A stretch of 64,000 bases of DNA from Gnetum montanum (GCA_015680685.1 MNCI01007686.1:475036-539035), one strand, 5' to 3'. Shown: positions 47,801 through 58,174, counted from the stretch's first letter. Numbers and translations: made by a program. The notes: generated from the letters alone by a model not told the origin.

Positions 47801-50800
47801 GTCTCACGTATATTCATATTCTCTTTCCAACTTTTTACGGAAAACTACCATTCTTTAAAAGTTTGGCGATCAAATGTGCTAATAAAGCACTCTAAATTTT
47901 ATTAATATGTTGTAATCCAATAATCCAAGTCTAGGCTGCTCCAAGATGTAAAGTTTTTGCCCTTATAAAATGCTGATTTGTAGTTGTTCAAACATTAGGC
48001 CAAATATGAGCCATCATACAGTGCATAAAGATATGATTGCCACCATGAACAAGCTTTTTTATAAAAACAACATTTGTTAAACCATCATTCAGCCTCCTTT
48101 CATTATCCCTTTTTGTGCAATCGAAAAACACATGAACCTTATGAAAGAAGCCACTTTTTTCCCATGCAAAGCTTCCTTATTTACTTGACTTGTGTATAAT
48201 GTATCACAAGCCTTTGCAGGTTGGTATGAGTGCTCATTTCTTTAGCAGACCTGATTTCTCCATCAGATCTGATGTTTCTTTACTTGATCTGATTTTTCTT
48301 TCTTGAATTTTTCATTAGTGGATTTGATTTCTCTAGAATTCCCCTATGATAGATTTTAAATTACTCTTGATTTCTTCTAATGCTACTGAAATTTCTGCTT
48401 ATTCTATTGATGTCGAAATTTCTGTTGATTTTTAGAATGTAGATTTACAAACTGGTAAATAAAAATGTGACACCTTCTTTTAGTGTTGTTAATATAATTA
48501 AACCACCTAATTTTGTTCTCTCTAATAATGTATATGAGTCAATGGTCGTTGATCTTACATCCCAATATGTGTTCTTCAAATTTTGGGTTATTAGCCTCGT
48601 AATCAAAGTTTTGTTTCACAATTAAATAATGTGATGCAAAAACATGACATTTAAATCATTCATGCTAGGCATTATTCTTGTTTTTTCTTGCTTCTTGAGC
48701 TAGGCAATGTTTTCAATGGTGTAGCATGCCCTACATATAGGGTTATTTATACATAAGCATGTAGTGTTGATCATTCATATGTGGACTTCAGATTTTTTGA
48801 CTTCCAATCTAAAATATATTTTAAAGTTCTATTTGTTTAATCTTCTATTGATTTTTCAAAAAGCCAAGTAGGAAATTGTTAGTCTCTTTGGTCCCATTAA
48901 GCTATGTTACGTAGGGACAAATCCCTAGGAAAAATTTCATGTTTGGGACCAATGATTAAAAAGTCAGGAAAACAATTTTGTTGGCTGCTTGAAAAAGTTG
49001 GAAAATTAAAAAAGTTGGTAGAAGTTCAGAAAAAAGTCCTCAGAAAAAAATCAATAATATGCAAAATAGAAACATTTTTGATAATAAATTATAGGCAATA
49101 CAAAACAAAAGCAGAAAACACAATTAAGTGGACATAAAAATAATAATTTTTACAATAGTATATGAGCATGATATGATGTGTAGAGGTTCCTTTATCTTTC
49201 CACTACCAACATGTGTTCAATATATTATTGACATTAAATATTATAGTATTTTGTTTTAACATAACCTTTGTAATTTTTCACAGATTTTTTAATGTAAAAA
49301 GCTATAATGTTTTTAATTGAAACATTACAGTATATTCCAATAATTGATATCATTAGCCATGTACATGCAAACACCCTCAACTCTATTAAGTTAAAGTAGT
49401 AGTATTAATAGAACAATAAAATAGAAAAATAATATAATCAATTTTCTATATGGACTTAGATTGCAAGCATAAAGAAAGGTATTCTAGATATTGGTTTTAA
49501 TAATTATTTGTTTCTTAATACAAATAAATTGTAGAAAATAATTCATCTAGTTGTGTCCCCATATAACTAGGATAAAGGCTAGGATGACAACATTATAATA
49601 ATTAACTCACTTTTATAAATTTAGTTTCAAAGTGTAAAATGAAATTTATTTTAGAAGCTTGTGATAATCATAAACATTTGGTAAAATACAAGGATTTTTT
49701 AAAAAAGGGTCAGTTTTGGTACTTTTATAAAAATTTGAATGAAAAATTGGGAAGCAATGAAGACTTTTTTCCAATGAAAAAGTCATATCTTTTTCGTTAA
49801 TTCGACTATTTTTTGCAGACTTTTTAATCATTGTTTGGGACATCCTGAAGATGGGGATATGTCCCAAAATATGACAGGACACAGTTGGGACATGTGCATA
49901 CCTAGAATGTCTAAAAAGTAATTTATGTACCACCTACAACTATTTTCTTTCTTCTAGAATGTTTCTAAAATGCTTTGTCATCCAAATTGCAACGTAACAT
50001 CAAAAATATCTCACAAATCATAATTTGCAATAAATTTATCTATAATCTTCGACATCTTGAAAGATAATCCAATGTGACAAAACTATTCCTCATTATGTCC
50101 TTGTTGCATTCCCACAATGTTCCCAAAAAACCATCCCATCCCCAAATGCGTCTGGGGACACGTCTTTGTGTCTTGGTACTTTTGAAACACTCTTGTTATG
50201 CTTTTTGTAGACTATTTTTTTTCTTAAAATCAATCTTCTTAACTATAAAAAGAAATTAGTATTACGAGCAGACATGAAGGCTTATATTCAATTGATTACA
50301 TAATCTAATATTCTTAATTGTTACAACTTTTGTTATCATGGAGGACCTTGTATTTAATGCATATCCTTTTTTGCGCAAGAAAAAAATGCTGAGTAAAAGA
50401 TAAAATGTGTTGGCGTTAAGGATAGATATAAAAAATTAAGCTAATGCTAATGATAAGAATGATCAAATGATAATAAAGAAATTAAACAAGACCAAATGAC
50501 AATAAAGAAATTAAGTAAGATAGAAGCTTGTATAAATGTTTTTACTTGCACTATATGAAGTATTGATTAGTTCTGATAACTCATAAGACAAATATGTCTT
50601 TTCCTAACAAAAAAAAATGTTAACTCAAAGATCAAAATTAAAGTTGATAAGTAAGCTAAGGTTGGTGGTTATTGACATAAGGTTAATATTAAGTGGTGAA
50701 GTAATGATGATGCAGAATGTGGCAACAATTTTCTCATATTCTTTTAGATGTTGATATTTCATCACAGCTTTCTATTGCTATCACAAGTCCTTTTACTATT

Positions 50801-53742
50801 TTATGTTCAAGCACAGATGTTGAAAGTGATGTATATGTTGTTAGGGCAAGGGTCATCCTCCTAACTAATAATTAATTTTCATTTCTTTAATTTTTCAAAA
50901 ATATCAATTGTAAGGTTGTACACTTGAGGAGGCATCCCTATATTAAGTTTGTGATGTACTTTGAATGTTTTTGCTTCCAACAATTGGCACCCCCACATCC
51001 TAAGATTTTATACAATAATTTTTTGTCCAAGTATGCACTTTCTCAACTCTTTTTCATATTGCAAAAACACCAATGATATGTAGCTGTGAAATTCTTCTAT
51101 TTGATTCAAATGTTTTTCATTCATCACTTTGACTCACTCAATATCCTTATTCATAATGCTTCATATCAGCTCCCCCAAAAGAACCATATTCAAATAATGT
51201 AATGTTTTCATGTCCAAGTTCAGCACATTCCCATGGGTAATAGATTGTATTCCAATCTAACAGATGCATTTTACCCCTACAGATACTGGCTAAAGAAAAT
51301 CACATTCTAATTTCTCTAATCTCTCAGAGAAGCCTCTTTGATGTACATAAAAATGATATAGTGGGATTTATTCAAAATAGATTTGAATTAATTATGACCT
51401 TCCAGCTCTTTATAGAAGCTTACCTGAACAACAGGCGAACCTTTGAGTCATTCTCTCTGAAGCTCCAGTCCACAATTCCTTTTATTCCTTCTTAGAAATA
51501 CACATTCACTTACTCCAGTAATTTCTTGGATGACCAGATCATTCACATGTTATCGCATTTAAAATATGTTGTTTTCTCATTTCTCAAGTATGAAAAGGAA
51601 AAAAGTTTTTTTTTTCAACATTAATTTTTAATTCTGAGACTCGGGAAAATTTATCCAGCACATCCTTAAGATTTTGTATCCATCTCTCCTTAGCTTATTG
51701 GAAGATAAATGCACCATTAACAAATTGCACATGCGTGACATCCAGCAAACAATAAGCTGTTGTGATTAATTTCTTCATTACTATTAAAAGTAACCATTCT
51801 TGACACTAAATTTATTAAATTTGAGCAAAAGAAGATTTAAAACTGTTAAAGTCATGTAGCTACATGTCCTCATGAGCTTACATGTCAAGGCTATAAAGTG
51901 TGAGTTTCGGCATCATGTGCTTTTTCTTCTTTCTTGTGTTTGTTATGTCAATTAATTTTGACATTTCATTTGTTGCTAAATGTGGGAAAATACAAACAAT
52001 GAAAAAAGATATTATGATCCATTTAATTTTTTTGGTAAATAAGATTTTTTTGATTGCCACAGGTTTACACAAACCTAGAAGGTGGAAAGTCACACATAGT
52101 GAATACATCATGGGCAATGTTGGCTCTAATTGCTGCTGGTCAGGTATGTGCTTCCAGCCCTGAAAATCTAGTATCATTTTATTCTCAATTTTAAAAATGG
52201 TTCAACTAAGCATACTATGGAACTGAGGAGTTGATCTTTTCCTTCCATAGATTTTATAATCTTCGTTGATTTCTACTCTAATGAACTTAACAGCTTCCTT
52301 GTATTTTCCACATTAATTATCCAAAAGAGCTTCTTGATTCCAACTGAGCTAGTCTCATTTTTTGTCTCCCCTTTTCCCCAAGTTCCCTTTTCTTGTGTAG
52401 TGATCTGACTTTTCTATCCTTACTCAGGAAACTTCCCCTCTTAAAATCAGGCCGACCAAGGCTAGGGTTATTTTTATTAACAAACAAATGACTTTTTATG
52501 TGTGTGTAAAACATACAAATGACTTTTTAAAATGACCTGAAGTAGAATAAGTTGATTTCCATAACAAAAACGCTTACGATATTTACAGAGAAAAACAAAC
52601 AATTTTCTAAACCTCTTGGCTGAATACTTAAAAAAAGGCTTGGAACTCTTTCAATTTCAGTCACCATAATTGCTTGATGATAATTATTATGACTGTCCAA
52701 GCTATGTCCCATTCACTCAGGGTTTGCAACAATTAGCTTAACATGAATATAAAACTGGTATTCATCTAAGTGGCCAATAGCAAGGTTACCACAATTAACA
52801 ACTTATATTCCAAGCTACAGCTCAGTTGGAGATGCATCTTTGCTAACAACCACTCAACCTGATCAAACGCCTAGTATGGTGAGGGGAGCAGAAACACTGC
52901 TAACTACCTTCCTGGACAAGTTTTTCTGAGCTACACTGTCCAGGTCCAGCAGCTTGCCTCCCAGAACAACTCAAGTTCGTAGGGTATGACAAAGTTAAAT
53001 CTGAAGAGTCATCACACCGGAATTATTCTTTGTTTTCAGTACTTGATTAAAAATTGGGCATTGGTATCACCGGATAGAATGTGTTTTTGGCATTTATATG
53101 GTAATTTTTTTCGTCAGAAGTTTTATGCTGCATGACTTGTTCAATGTCCCTTTTGAAGTGTAATTTGTGTGTTTCATGATTGATCATTAAAATTTTAGAA
53201 AATATACAAACATTGTACCTTTTCATTTTGCTGCACTCCACCTGTATCACAGTAGATAGTCATTTGTAATGACCATATAGATACACGTGAGACATCACCA
53301 AAAAGCATAGTATCAACACTTTTGATTATAGACCCTGTAAGCATATGATCGATCAACATGATAAGTATATTTACTGGATCAATGCTAAATTTCAGGCTTC
53401 AAGAGATGCTGAGCCTCTCCATCGTGCAGCAGCAGTTCTTATTAATTCACAGTTAGATAATGGTGACTTTCCACAAGAGGTAATTTTAAACTTGTCTGAT
53501 CACTAAAGGATTTTTTCAATAGAGAATTCAGGTTAGCATGTTAGGATGCTTCTACGGTTTGAATATTGGATAGTACCATCATTTCATCTGTGTTTTTCAC
53601 TATACTAACATTTAATCATTTCCAGGAAATTATGGGAGTCTTCAATCGGAACTGTATGATTTCGTATTCTGCTTACAGGAACATATTTCCTATCTGGGCA
53701 TTAGGTGAATACAGGCGTCATGTTTTGGGACAAAGCATCTAG
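34535..53742 (+). CDS. CAS: Oxidosqualene cyclase, cycloartenol synthase type (18 exons, 758 aa)
   Basis: Cyclises (3S)-2,3-oxidosqualene to cycloartenol, the entry to plant sterols, on the ER membrane. Exons: 34535-34732, 35822-36007, 36465-36554, 36735-36929, 37003-37087, 37912-38078, 41123-41311, 42098-42211, 42314-42436, 42556-42678, 42768-42866, 44698-44754, 46652-46698, 46786-46929, 47324-47501, 52063-52143, 53396-53479, 53626-53742. The joined frame is open and 758 residues long, the usual CAS length. Seen: MWCHCR at 254-259 (CAS-type His257), Tyr410, His477, Ile481, acid Asp483 with Cys484 and Cys562, Tyr532, and QW motifs at 108-114, 158-164, 600-606 and 649-655. Tyr410/His477/Ile481 are the set that gives cycloartenol rather than lanosterol or amyrin. 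Odd: 483-487 reads DCASE instead of DCTAE, so a shifted product range is possible. Joins follow GT-AG except intron 7 (GC-AG). Confidence 0.93.
34733..35821 (+). other. Intron 1 (1089 bp)
   Basis: AT-rich. Two related ~150-base segments around 35440-35560 and 35660-35790 share 'gtttatgaataaggttt.tcatttccatcaggatg', so part of the intron is an internal duplication. Nothing else is recognised. Confidence 0.7.
35822..36007 (+). CDS. CAS: Cyclase exon 2 (residues 67-128)
   Basis: Contains the first QW motif (Gln108 to Trp114, QAHDGHW) and the conserved [14 protein letters not shown] end. Phase 0 on both sides. Confidence 0.95.
36008..36464 (+). other. Intron 2 (457 bp)
   Basis: AT-rich GT-AG intron with nothing recognisable inside. 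Confidence 0.8.
36465..36554 (+). CDS. CAS: Cyclase exon 3 (residues 129-158)
   Basis: Thirty codons, from [11 protein letters not shown] to YLYNHQ. The last Gln begins the second QW motif across the intron. Confidence 0.95.
36735..36929 (+). CDS. CAS: Cyclase exon 4 (residues 159-223)
   Basis: [18 protein letters not shown] completes the QW motif. The residue after EG is His where plant cyclases usually have Pro (EGPSTMFG). Ends SWGKMWLS at a phase-0 donor. Confidence 0.95.
37003..37087 (+). CDS. CAS: Cyclase exon 5 (residues 224-252)
   Basis: [21 protein letters not shown]..., with the final Gly codon split one base before the GT donor. Confidence 0.95.
37088..37911 (+). other. Intron 5 (824 bp)
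   Basis: AT-rich GT-AG intron with no recognisable element. Confidence 0.75.
37912..38078 (+). CDS. CAS: Cyclase exon 6 (residues 252-307, MWCHCR)
   Basis: Holds MWCHCR at 254-259 followed by [11 protein letters not shown]. His257 is the cycloartenol-type residue where beta-amyrin synthases have Tyr (MWCYCR). Ends NMCAK. Confidence 0.95.
38256..38475 (-). repeat. SINE-like repeat, copy 1 (intron 6)
   Basis: On the minus strand an A-box-like AGCTTACTTGGTTAG and a B-box-like GGTTCTATTCC lie about 40 bases apart, followed by a ~150-base body. The body, read on the plus strand as 'atcccaacagcatg' to 'gctgtctacctga', recurs at 41575-41800 and, more decayed, at 45965-46150. Confidence 0.65.
39340..40020 (+). 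pseudogene. Degraded Gypsy integrase relic in intron 6
   Basis: The translation [37 protein letters not shown] and [20 protein letters not shown] matches the catalytic core of Ty3/Gypsy integrases, including the MDF.t.P and IVSD.(D) blocks. Downstream, broken pieces [17 protein letters not shown] and [15 protein letters not shown] continue the integrase order to about 40020. It is same-sense with the cyclase, riddled with stops, and without visible LTRs. Confidence 0.85.
41123..41311 (+). CDS. CAS: Cyclase exon 7 (residues 308-370)
   Basis: [21 protein letters not shown] to YVCIGPVNK. The donor after the last AAG codon is GC, not GT. The protein alignment allows no other junction. Confidence 0.93.
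41575..41800 (-). repeat. SINE-like repeat, copy 2 (intron 7)
   Basis: Shares the body of copy 1 ('atcccaacagcatgggcaaacc', 'ttttccatggcttgctgtctacctga', 'tgtttcagcatatccc'). The A-box-like TAGCTTACATGG remains on the minus strand; the B-box is lost. Confidence 0.65.
41791..41930. repeat. Tandem duplication, 70-bp unit, in intron 7
   Basis: 'atgccttactaaccttgag' to 'gggtatggcatct' occurs twice in a row, with only a few single-base differences. Confidence 0.95.
42011..42078. repeat. Tandem duplication, 34-bp unit, before the exon 8 acceptor
   Basis: 'ggatgagttgtgggcttgtg' plus 'actaattatagat' occurs twice without interruption, ending ~20 bases before the splice acceptor. It probably duplicated the branch-point region. 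Confidence 0.95.
42098..42211 (+). CDS. CAS: Cyclase exon 8 (residues 371-408)
   Basis: [20 protein letters not shown] to EDGMKMQ, all conserved in plant cyclases. Phase 0. Confidence 0.95.
42314..42436 (+). CDS. CAS: Cyclase exon 9 (residues 409-449, Tyr410)
   Basis: Begins [10 protein letters not shown]. Tyr410 is one of the three residues that keep the cycloartenol outcome. Confidence 0.95.
42556..42678 (+). CDS. CAS: Cyclase exon 10 (residues 450-490, active-site motif)
   Basis: [15 protein letters not shown]: His477, Ile481, the epoxide-protonating Asp483 and its partner Cys484 are present. Thr485 and Ala486 of the usual DCTAE are replaced by Ala and Ser. Confidence 0.95.
42768..42866 (+). 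CDS. CAS: Cyclase exon 11 (residues 491-523)
   Basis: [20 protein letters not shown] to LLSMQ. The terminal Gln523 starts a QW-like motif. Confidence 0.95.
42867..44697 (+). other. Intron 11 (1831 bp) with LINE relic
   Basis: Mostly occupied by an antisense non-LTR retrotransposon fragment (43115-44360). The remaining ends are AT-rich without features. Confidence 0.8.
43115..44360 (-). pseudogene. RTE-like LINE reverse transcriptase relic in intron 11
   Basis: The minus-strand translation reads [76 protein letters not shown] and finally CLRWFGHV. These are ordered blocks of a plant non-LTR reverse transcriptase and its C-terminal part. The catalytic FADD is changed to FSYD and stops are frequent, so it is dead. 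Its 3' end carries an (ATG/ATC)n-type simple tail at ~43115-43135, typical of RTE-like elements. The 5' part is missing. Confidence 0.85.
44698..44754 (+). CDS. CAS: Cyclase exon 12 (residues 524-542, Tyr532)
   Basis: [19 protein letters not shown]. Tyr532 sits at its CAS position, and Phe529 closes the degenerate QW motif. Confidence 0.95.
44852..44900. repeat. (TTC)n microsatellite
   Basis: About sixteen CTT/TTC units, with one CCT interruption near the start. Confidence 0.95.
45965..46150 (-). repeat. SINE-like repeat, copy 3 (intron 12, decayed)
   Basis: Shares 'tctttatcataatagcatag', 'ttaaattgataataaattttc' and 'tggtttgctgt' with copies 1 and 2 in the same orientation. The promoter boxes are not recognisable. 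Confidence 0.5.
46652..46698 (+). CDS. CAS: Cyclase exon 13 (residues 543-558)
   Basis: [16 protein letters not shown], with the Pro codon split after two bases. Confidence 0.95.
46786..46929 (+). CDS. CAS: Cyclase exon 14 (residues 558-606)
   Basis: [20 protein letters not shown], with Cys562 that supports the catalytic Asp. Ends QKPDGSW, with the Trp codon split after TG. Confidence 0.95.
46930..47323 (+). other. Intron 14 (394 bp)
   Basis: AT-rich GT-AG intron; nothing recognisable inside. Confidence 0.8.
47324..47501 (+). CDS. CAS: Cyclase exon 15 (residues 606-665)
   Basis: [20 protein letters not shown] to [17 protein letters not shown], including the QW motif at 649-655. Confidence 0.95.
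47502..52062 (+). other. Intron 15 (4561 bp), longest intron
   Basis: AT-rich with no coding element recognised. A 16-base inverted repeat ('caatgattaaaaagtc' at 48950 and its complement at 49818) and several GGGAC/GTCCC-rich stretches (48900-48950, 49830-49900, 50090-50170) suggest an unclassified repeat around 48.9-50.2 kb. Confidence 0.6.
52063..52143 (+). CDS. CAS: Cyclase exon 16 (residues 666-692)
   Basis: [20 protein letters not shown] to AAGQ, conserved around the NT.WAMLALI block. Confidence 0.95.
52144..53395 (+). other. Intron 16 (1252 bp)
   Basis: No coding relic or repeat recognised. Confidence 0.75.
53396..53479 (+). CDS. CAS: Cyclase exon 17 (residues 693-720)
   Basis: [20 protein letters not shown] to FPQE, with the terminal QW-like motif QLDNGDF at 711-717. 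Confidence 0.95.
53626..53742 (+). CDS. CAS: Cyclase exon 18 (residues 721-758 and stop)
   Basis: [19 protein letters not shown] to [10 protein letters not shown], the conserved C-terminus, then RHVLGQSI and TAG. No clear AATAAA follows within 150 bases. Confidence 0.95.
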   Translation, partial: EIMGVFNRNCMISYSAYRNIFPIWALGEYRRHVLGQSI

Positions 53743-54545
53743 TCTTTTTGTATAACATGCATAGTTTAGATATATAACTGAACTGGATTATGAGTTTGAC
53801 ATGAATGTATTTTGTCCCTATAGTAATTTAAATTGTTAAAAAACGATTTCCGATTTCTAGAATTTTTTTCTTCTCATATCCATTATTGATGTTTCCTTTT
53901 ACAGTTAGAATTCACACATCGTGTTGCTATTGTCATTTAAACCTTTTACATGTGCATATAATGCTAAAACGAAAATTTGATCAAGGTTACGTCCACATGG
54001 CTGTAATATCTAATGGGCGAACTTGACCGTATTTTACATCTTTTTGATATGAATATGATACATGTGCATACTTATATTTGGTCATTTACTTGGGACATTA
54101 AAAAAGAGAGTTAAATATGGAATAGAACTTTACAAAAAAGATGTATAGAAAAAGATGTGTGGAGATGAAGATGAACATGGAAGTGAAAGATTACTAGCTT
54201 AGATGTTTATTTATTGAGTCTTTTCTTTCTTCAGGCTTAGGCTTACCATTAAATATTCCTGATTCATGGATGAGGAATAAGATTTCAACCAACAAATCTT
54301 ACAAACATTTACATCACTTTCAATATCCATACTAGATAATATTTAGCTCCAAATAGAGCAACTCCAACTCAACTAGTTGGCTCCCATGCTTTGCAACCTA
54401 GAAGTACTAATTCAAATCCCAGAATGCTAGCTTGGAGGTATGCTGCAAGCATAGATAACACAGTTAAATACTCTATAATTATTTTTTAAGAAACCAAAGC
54501 TCTAAAATAATATTTAACCTTGAAACATATAGTCAAGTTAGTACT
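53743..54545. other. Cyclase 3' flank
   Basis: AT-rich. Probably 3' UTR for the first few hundred bases, then intergenic, with one SINE-like piece (54358-54480). Confidence 0.6.
54358..54480 (+). repeat. SINE-like element downstream of the cyclase
   Basis: A-box-like CTCAACTAGTTGGCTCC and B-box-like CTAATTCAAATCCC lie ~30 bases apart on the plus strand. It is a tRNA-like head without a foldable tRNA. Confidence 0.55.
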
Positions 54546-55481
54546 TGTTGATGTGTAAATTTTGGACACAACAACACTTAGAACATTTGTTTAAAGAGAC
54601 TATTGCCTAGGGTGCCTCTCATATGGGTACAGAAACTCGGGAATAGTCTTAGTTGGAAGGGCAATGTGGTGTTTCATAAAACGTGACATTCAAGATGCTA
54701 GTAAAATAAATGATTTTAATGTCACTGAAAATAGCAGTCCAAAACAACTTAGCATGGAACTAGCTATTCACTTTAAAATCTCAACAAGAACACTTGAACA
54801 TTAAAAATAAAAGCATGAAATAGTTAACAACTTGAACAAGATTAATTTGAGTTTTGAAGAAAAACACGTTATGTGATTAATCCATGGCATAGAGGTCACA
54901 ATTTAGTTGTAGAAATTTAAAATAACAGAATGAAACGATGACTTAGCTCAAAAATGAGCACAAATGGAATAACTTTTGGTGTGGCCTTGTCTACCAATGT
55001 TTGCAAGCACACCTCTTCTAACAAACTTGCAACCTTTGGCTATTGAATTTGCCCGTTCCTCCATCTCGAATTGCCTATGGGAGAGCCACCAAATAGGTAA
55101 CAAAAGTAAGAGAGAACCATGGGATTTTCATTGTGGCTTGTCTTGGAGAACCCCCATTATCATAGCTAGCTTTCTTCTTTCCCACTGTGTCCATCCCTCT
55201 TTCCTTGCCTCTGGCCCTAGGGATTTATTAGGGTTGGTCTGGCCCCTTGCCTTCTTTTGCCTCTAGCCAAACCAATGCGCACAAGGAACCACCACCCATG
55301 TGTAATTGGCAATAGTAGAGTGAAAACGTAATGCCCACACCATGCCATTGCCCATGCTGAAAACAACAACGACCACTAATCGCATGCAAAAAATGATAGC
55401 TCCCCTCATTACCCATGTAACGTCCACTGCTACCATTAGTTACAATGCAGACCCACAATGAGTTGCATAGGCCTGCATTAG
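54546..55481 (-). mobile_element. Fragment of an element-D-type LTR
   Basis: Starts TGTTGATGTGTAAATTTTGG and matches the first ~130 bases of the D LTRs well ('gagactattgcctagggtgc', 'ctcatatgggtac.gaaactcgggaatagtc'), then diverges. The CATCAACA end is missing because element B's LTR begins at 55482. It is an older member of that LTR family. Confidence 0.65.
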
Positions 55482-56406
55482 TGATGAACATCAATGTCAC
55501 GTCAATGGGCTCCCATCGACGAGGCCTTGTTTACATGGTGTTGCCCCATTGATGGGGCCACATCAACGTAGTGTTTGCTACATTGATGGGGCCTTGTTGA
55601 TGCAACCTAGAGCAAAAACTATAAATACAAGCTCTTAGCTGTGTTTATGGTCATAAGATTCATAGTACTAGTAGAGCTCTTGTAGTTTGTCTATTTGAAA
55701 GTTAGAATATTTTTCTCGAGTGCTCGTAGCAGGAGTCATTGAGTGTATTGATCTTTATTCAAGCATTGTTGTACTTGAGCAAGATAGTGTGTATGACAAT
55801 AAAGAGGAGCTTCGTGATAAACCTTGCAGTATTTTGCATAGCTTAAATATTTCATTCATGCATTTAATGCTTTCAGTTAATTCTTTAATGTTTTCCAATA
55901 ATTAAGCTAATTAAGTCATTAAACAAGATAAGCTAGATAGACTAAATACATAAGTATGATTGCTTCAAGCATAACACGTATTCCCTTGGTCATCCCAGTA
56001 GCGTTATTGCTTGCAATGCTTAGTAGCGTAGCGCTTGGTAACCCAATAGTGGATATGTGGGTTTAGGACATGTATAGAAAGTGGGATCGGATGCTTATGT
56101 TAGGATTAGTTAAAGATTAGTTAGTTAGTTAAATTAAAGTAGTTATTAAATTACTCTATCTCTCTCTTCAAGCACCAAAATCATAAAACACAAAATGATA
56201 AAAATCATATGCCTTGATTACTCTTAACCATACCATTATGCTTCATAAGTGTAATCGGGAAGACAATGAACGATCTTAGGGCAAGATTCACTTCCTATAA
56301 GACTAGTGTATTGGAAACTATAAAGTCCATGGAATTCGACTGAATCATGCATGGGCACTTTGTGATTCTTATGGTTGGGCATAGGGGTACCCTTCATCGC
56401 TCATCA
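55482..56406 (+). mobile_element. 5' LTR of element B
   Basis: 925 bases from TGATGAACATC to CGCTCATCA. U3 has palindromes built on CCCCATTGATGGGG and TCAACG/TTGATG rather than GATATC. TATAAATA is at 55620. The last 200 bases align with the ends of the other family-1 LTRs. Confidence 0.75.
55620..55627 (+). promoter_or_regulatory. TATA box of the element B LTR
   Basis: TATAAATA following the U3 palindromes, at the same relative place as in the other family-1 LTRs. Confidence 0.65.
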
Positions 56407-56407
56407 T

Positions 56408-56425
56408 TGGTGTTGTTGTCAAGGA
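56408..56425 (+). other. Primer binding site of element B
   Basis: TGGTGTTGTTGTCAAGGA, one base after the LTR. It differs from the tRNA-Asp complement TGGCGCCGTTGCCGGGGA only by C-to-T and G-to-A changes. Confidence 0.7.
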
Positions 56426-56557
56426 CTTTGTTTGTTGAAACATGTGCTATCTAGGATTAGTGAACATTATTAATATCGTTGGACGAACCCAAGGTCAACA
56501 TCACTCTTACACAACCTATAATTACAAAAGCACATTGATTATTTTATTTATTGCAAA

Positions 56558-58174
56558 ATGTCTTCTTCCCACAGGCATGAAGATGTCAAACCACTAGTTC
56601 CACAAGAGTGCAAAGTGGTATATATTCATCTAGATGAGTATGTATCGGACTTCACCTTCATCCTACATCAAGATGAGCAACTGCGATTATGTGATATGGA
56701 GGGCAACATCGTAATGCCCCTCGATCGATCTGTGCGTGGGATGTTGTTTCAAACCCTTAAGAAGTTGGGCATCCCATATCTTCAAGACGAATACGTTGTG
56801 AATGGTTATGACACTTGTGAGTACTGTACCACTAACACACGACGTAGGAGAGACTGACACCAAGAGAAGCATCACAAGTTTATGAAGGGGAAGCACTTTA
56901 GTAACCCTTTGTTCTTGCTGATCCAAGATGACAATGTGGATCCTTCCCTTGAGGGGTCCCAACATGAATATTCTTCATCCTCTGTTATTGGTGATGAGGG
57001 TGTGGCCTTGAACCTATGATCCACTGTCCATAAACTAGGTTTAGGAAAAAGTGATAGTCAAGGCAAGGACTCGAGCGAATATCATGATGGCAAGGGATCT
57101 AAGGATGCTGATCGTAATGAGCAAAGAGGTGGTGGAGGACATCGCGATGGTGGTGGCAGTCCACCTTCCTTGTCATCCTCTTCATCCGATTTCGAACATT
57201 CCTCTTCATCTTCTAGTTCTAATAGAAGCCATCGGAGAAATAATTGTGATGAAGGTGATTAGTGGAACAACAATGATCATAGAGCTTGCTAAGAACAAAG
57301 GGGTGACAAAAACCATCATTGACGTCATTGACACAATAATGATGATGAACCTTTGTTAGCAACTTGAAGCATGCTCAACATTGCAGAGATAGTTAAGATT
57401 CCAACTAGGCATGAAAGATAGTCGAATCAAGTGCTTAGACATGAACAATATCCCAAGATTTAAGGGGGGATACAACTTTGATCCGCAAAACCATCTACAA
57501 GCTTTCCACGATGCCTGTGCCTTACAAAACATTGAAAATGATTGGCAGAAACTCAAGCTATTTAGCAGGGTACTTACCAAGGAAGCTGAAAGTTGGTACT
57601 GGTCCTTGGACCTAGAATCTATTCGTAGATGGAGTACCATGTTAGAGCTATTTAATGACAAATACCAAGCGTACTCTAGAGTGTCTAATCTAAGAAGGCA
57701 AATCCCAGGCTGGAAATAGGGAACCCATGAACCCTTGGATGCTGCAATGGGTAGATACTATTCTCTCTTACATTGATGCCGTGACCATTGTTATTCTCAG
57801 AGGGAATAATCCACCACATCATAGATGGGCTCAAAACAGAAACTAGAAGAACTCTTGGGGTTTATACCCAAGGGAGATTGTCTGAACTAATAGCTCATCA
57901 GATACAAAGGCTAATAGAGCAGGTAGTAAAAGAAGAAGATGAGTTGCGAAAAAGGAAAAGTGTAGAAGAATATAATAGGGATCCTTTTATCAGAAGAAGG
58001 GAGGTTCAATTCTGTGATGAGAAGGAGTTACCACTTGATGAAGTGGTGAATAGGAATACCTTGCCCATTCAAAAATTTGTTTATGATATTTTGGCAAAGG
58101 TTGATAAATTATGGAACTCTTTGGATGAGAAATTCCAAATTGCTATGAAGATTGTTGAGGAATCCAAAGAGTAA
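56558..58174 (+). pseudogene. Element B gag (broken)
   Basis: It begins MSSSHRHEDVKPLV at 56558 and has YIHLDEYVSDFTFILHQDEQL (also seen after the gap in element A). A Ser/His/Arg-rich region follows (~57000-57350). The gag core is at 57411-57719 (GGYNFDPQNHLQAFHDACA, WQKLKLFSRVLTKEAESWYW, TMLELFNDKYQAYSRVSNLRRQI). A helical tail follows at 57788-58174 (IEQVVKEEDELRKRKSVEEY). Stops and frame changes separate the open parts, for example the TAG after PGWK where element A has CAA. Confidence 0.8.

Noticed and set aside
48904-49137. Lys-rich 77-residue ORF in intron 15
   Set aside because: Composition reflects A-rich DNA; no domain and no splice evidence.
34535-53742. Lanosterol synthase or beta-amyrin/lupeol synthase as the identity of the cyclase
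   Set aside because: His477 and Ile481 are present (plant lanosterol synthases have Asn and Val there), and the exon 6 motif is MWCHCR, not MWCYCR or MLCYCR. These fit cycloartenol synthase.
54546-55481. A complete element-D LTR
   Set aside because: The CATCAACA end is absent and similarity fades after ~130 bases; it is a fragment cut by element B.
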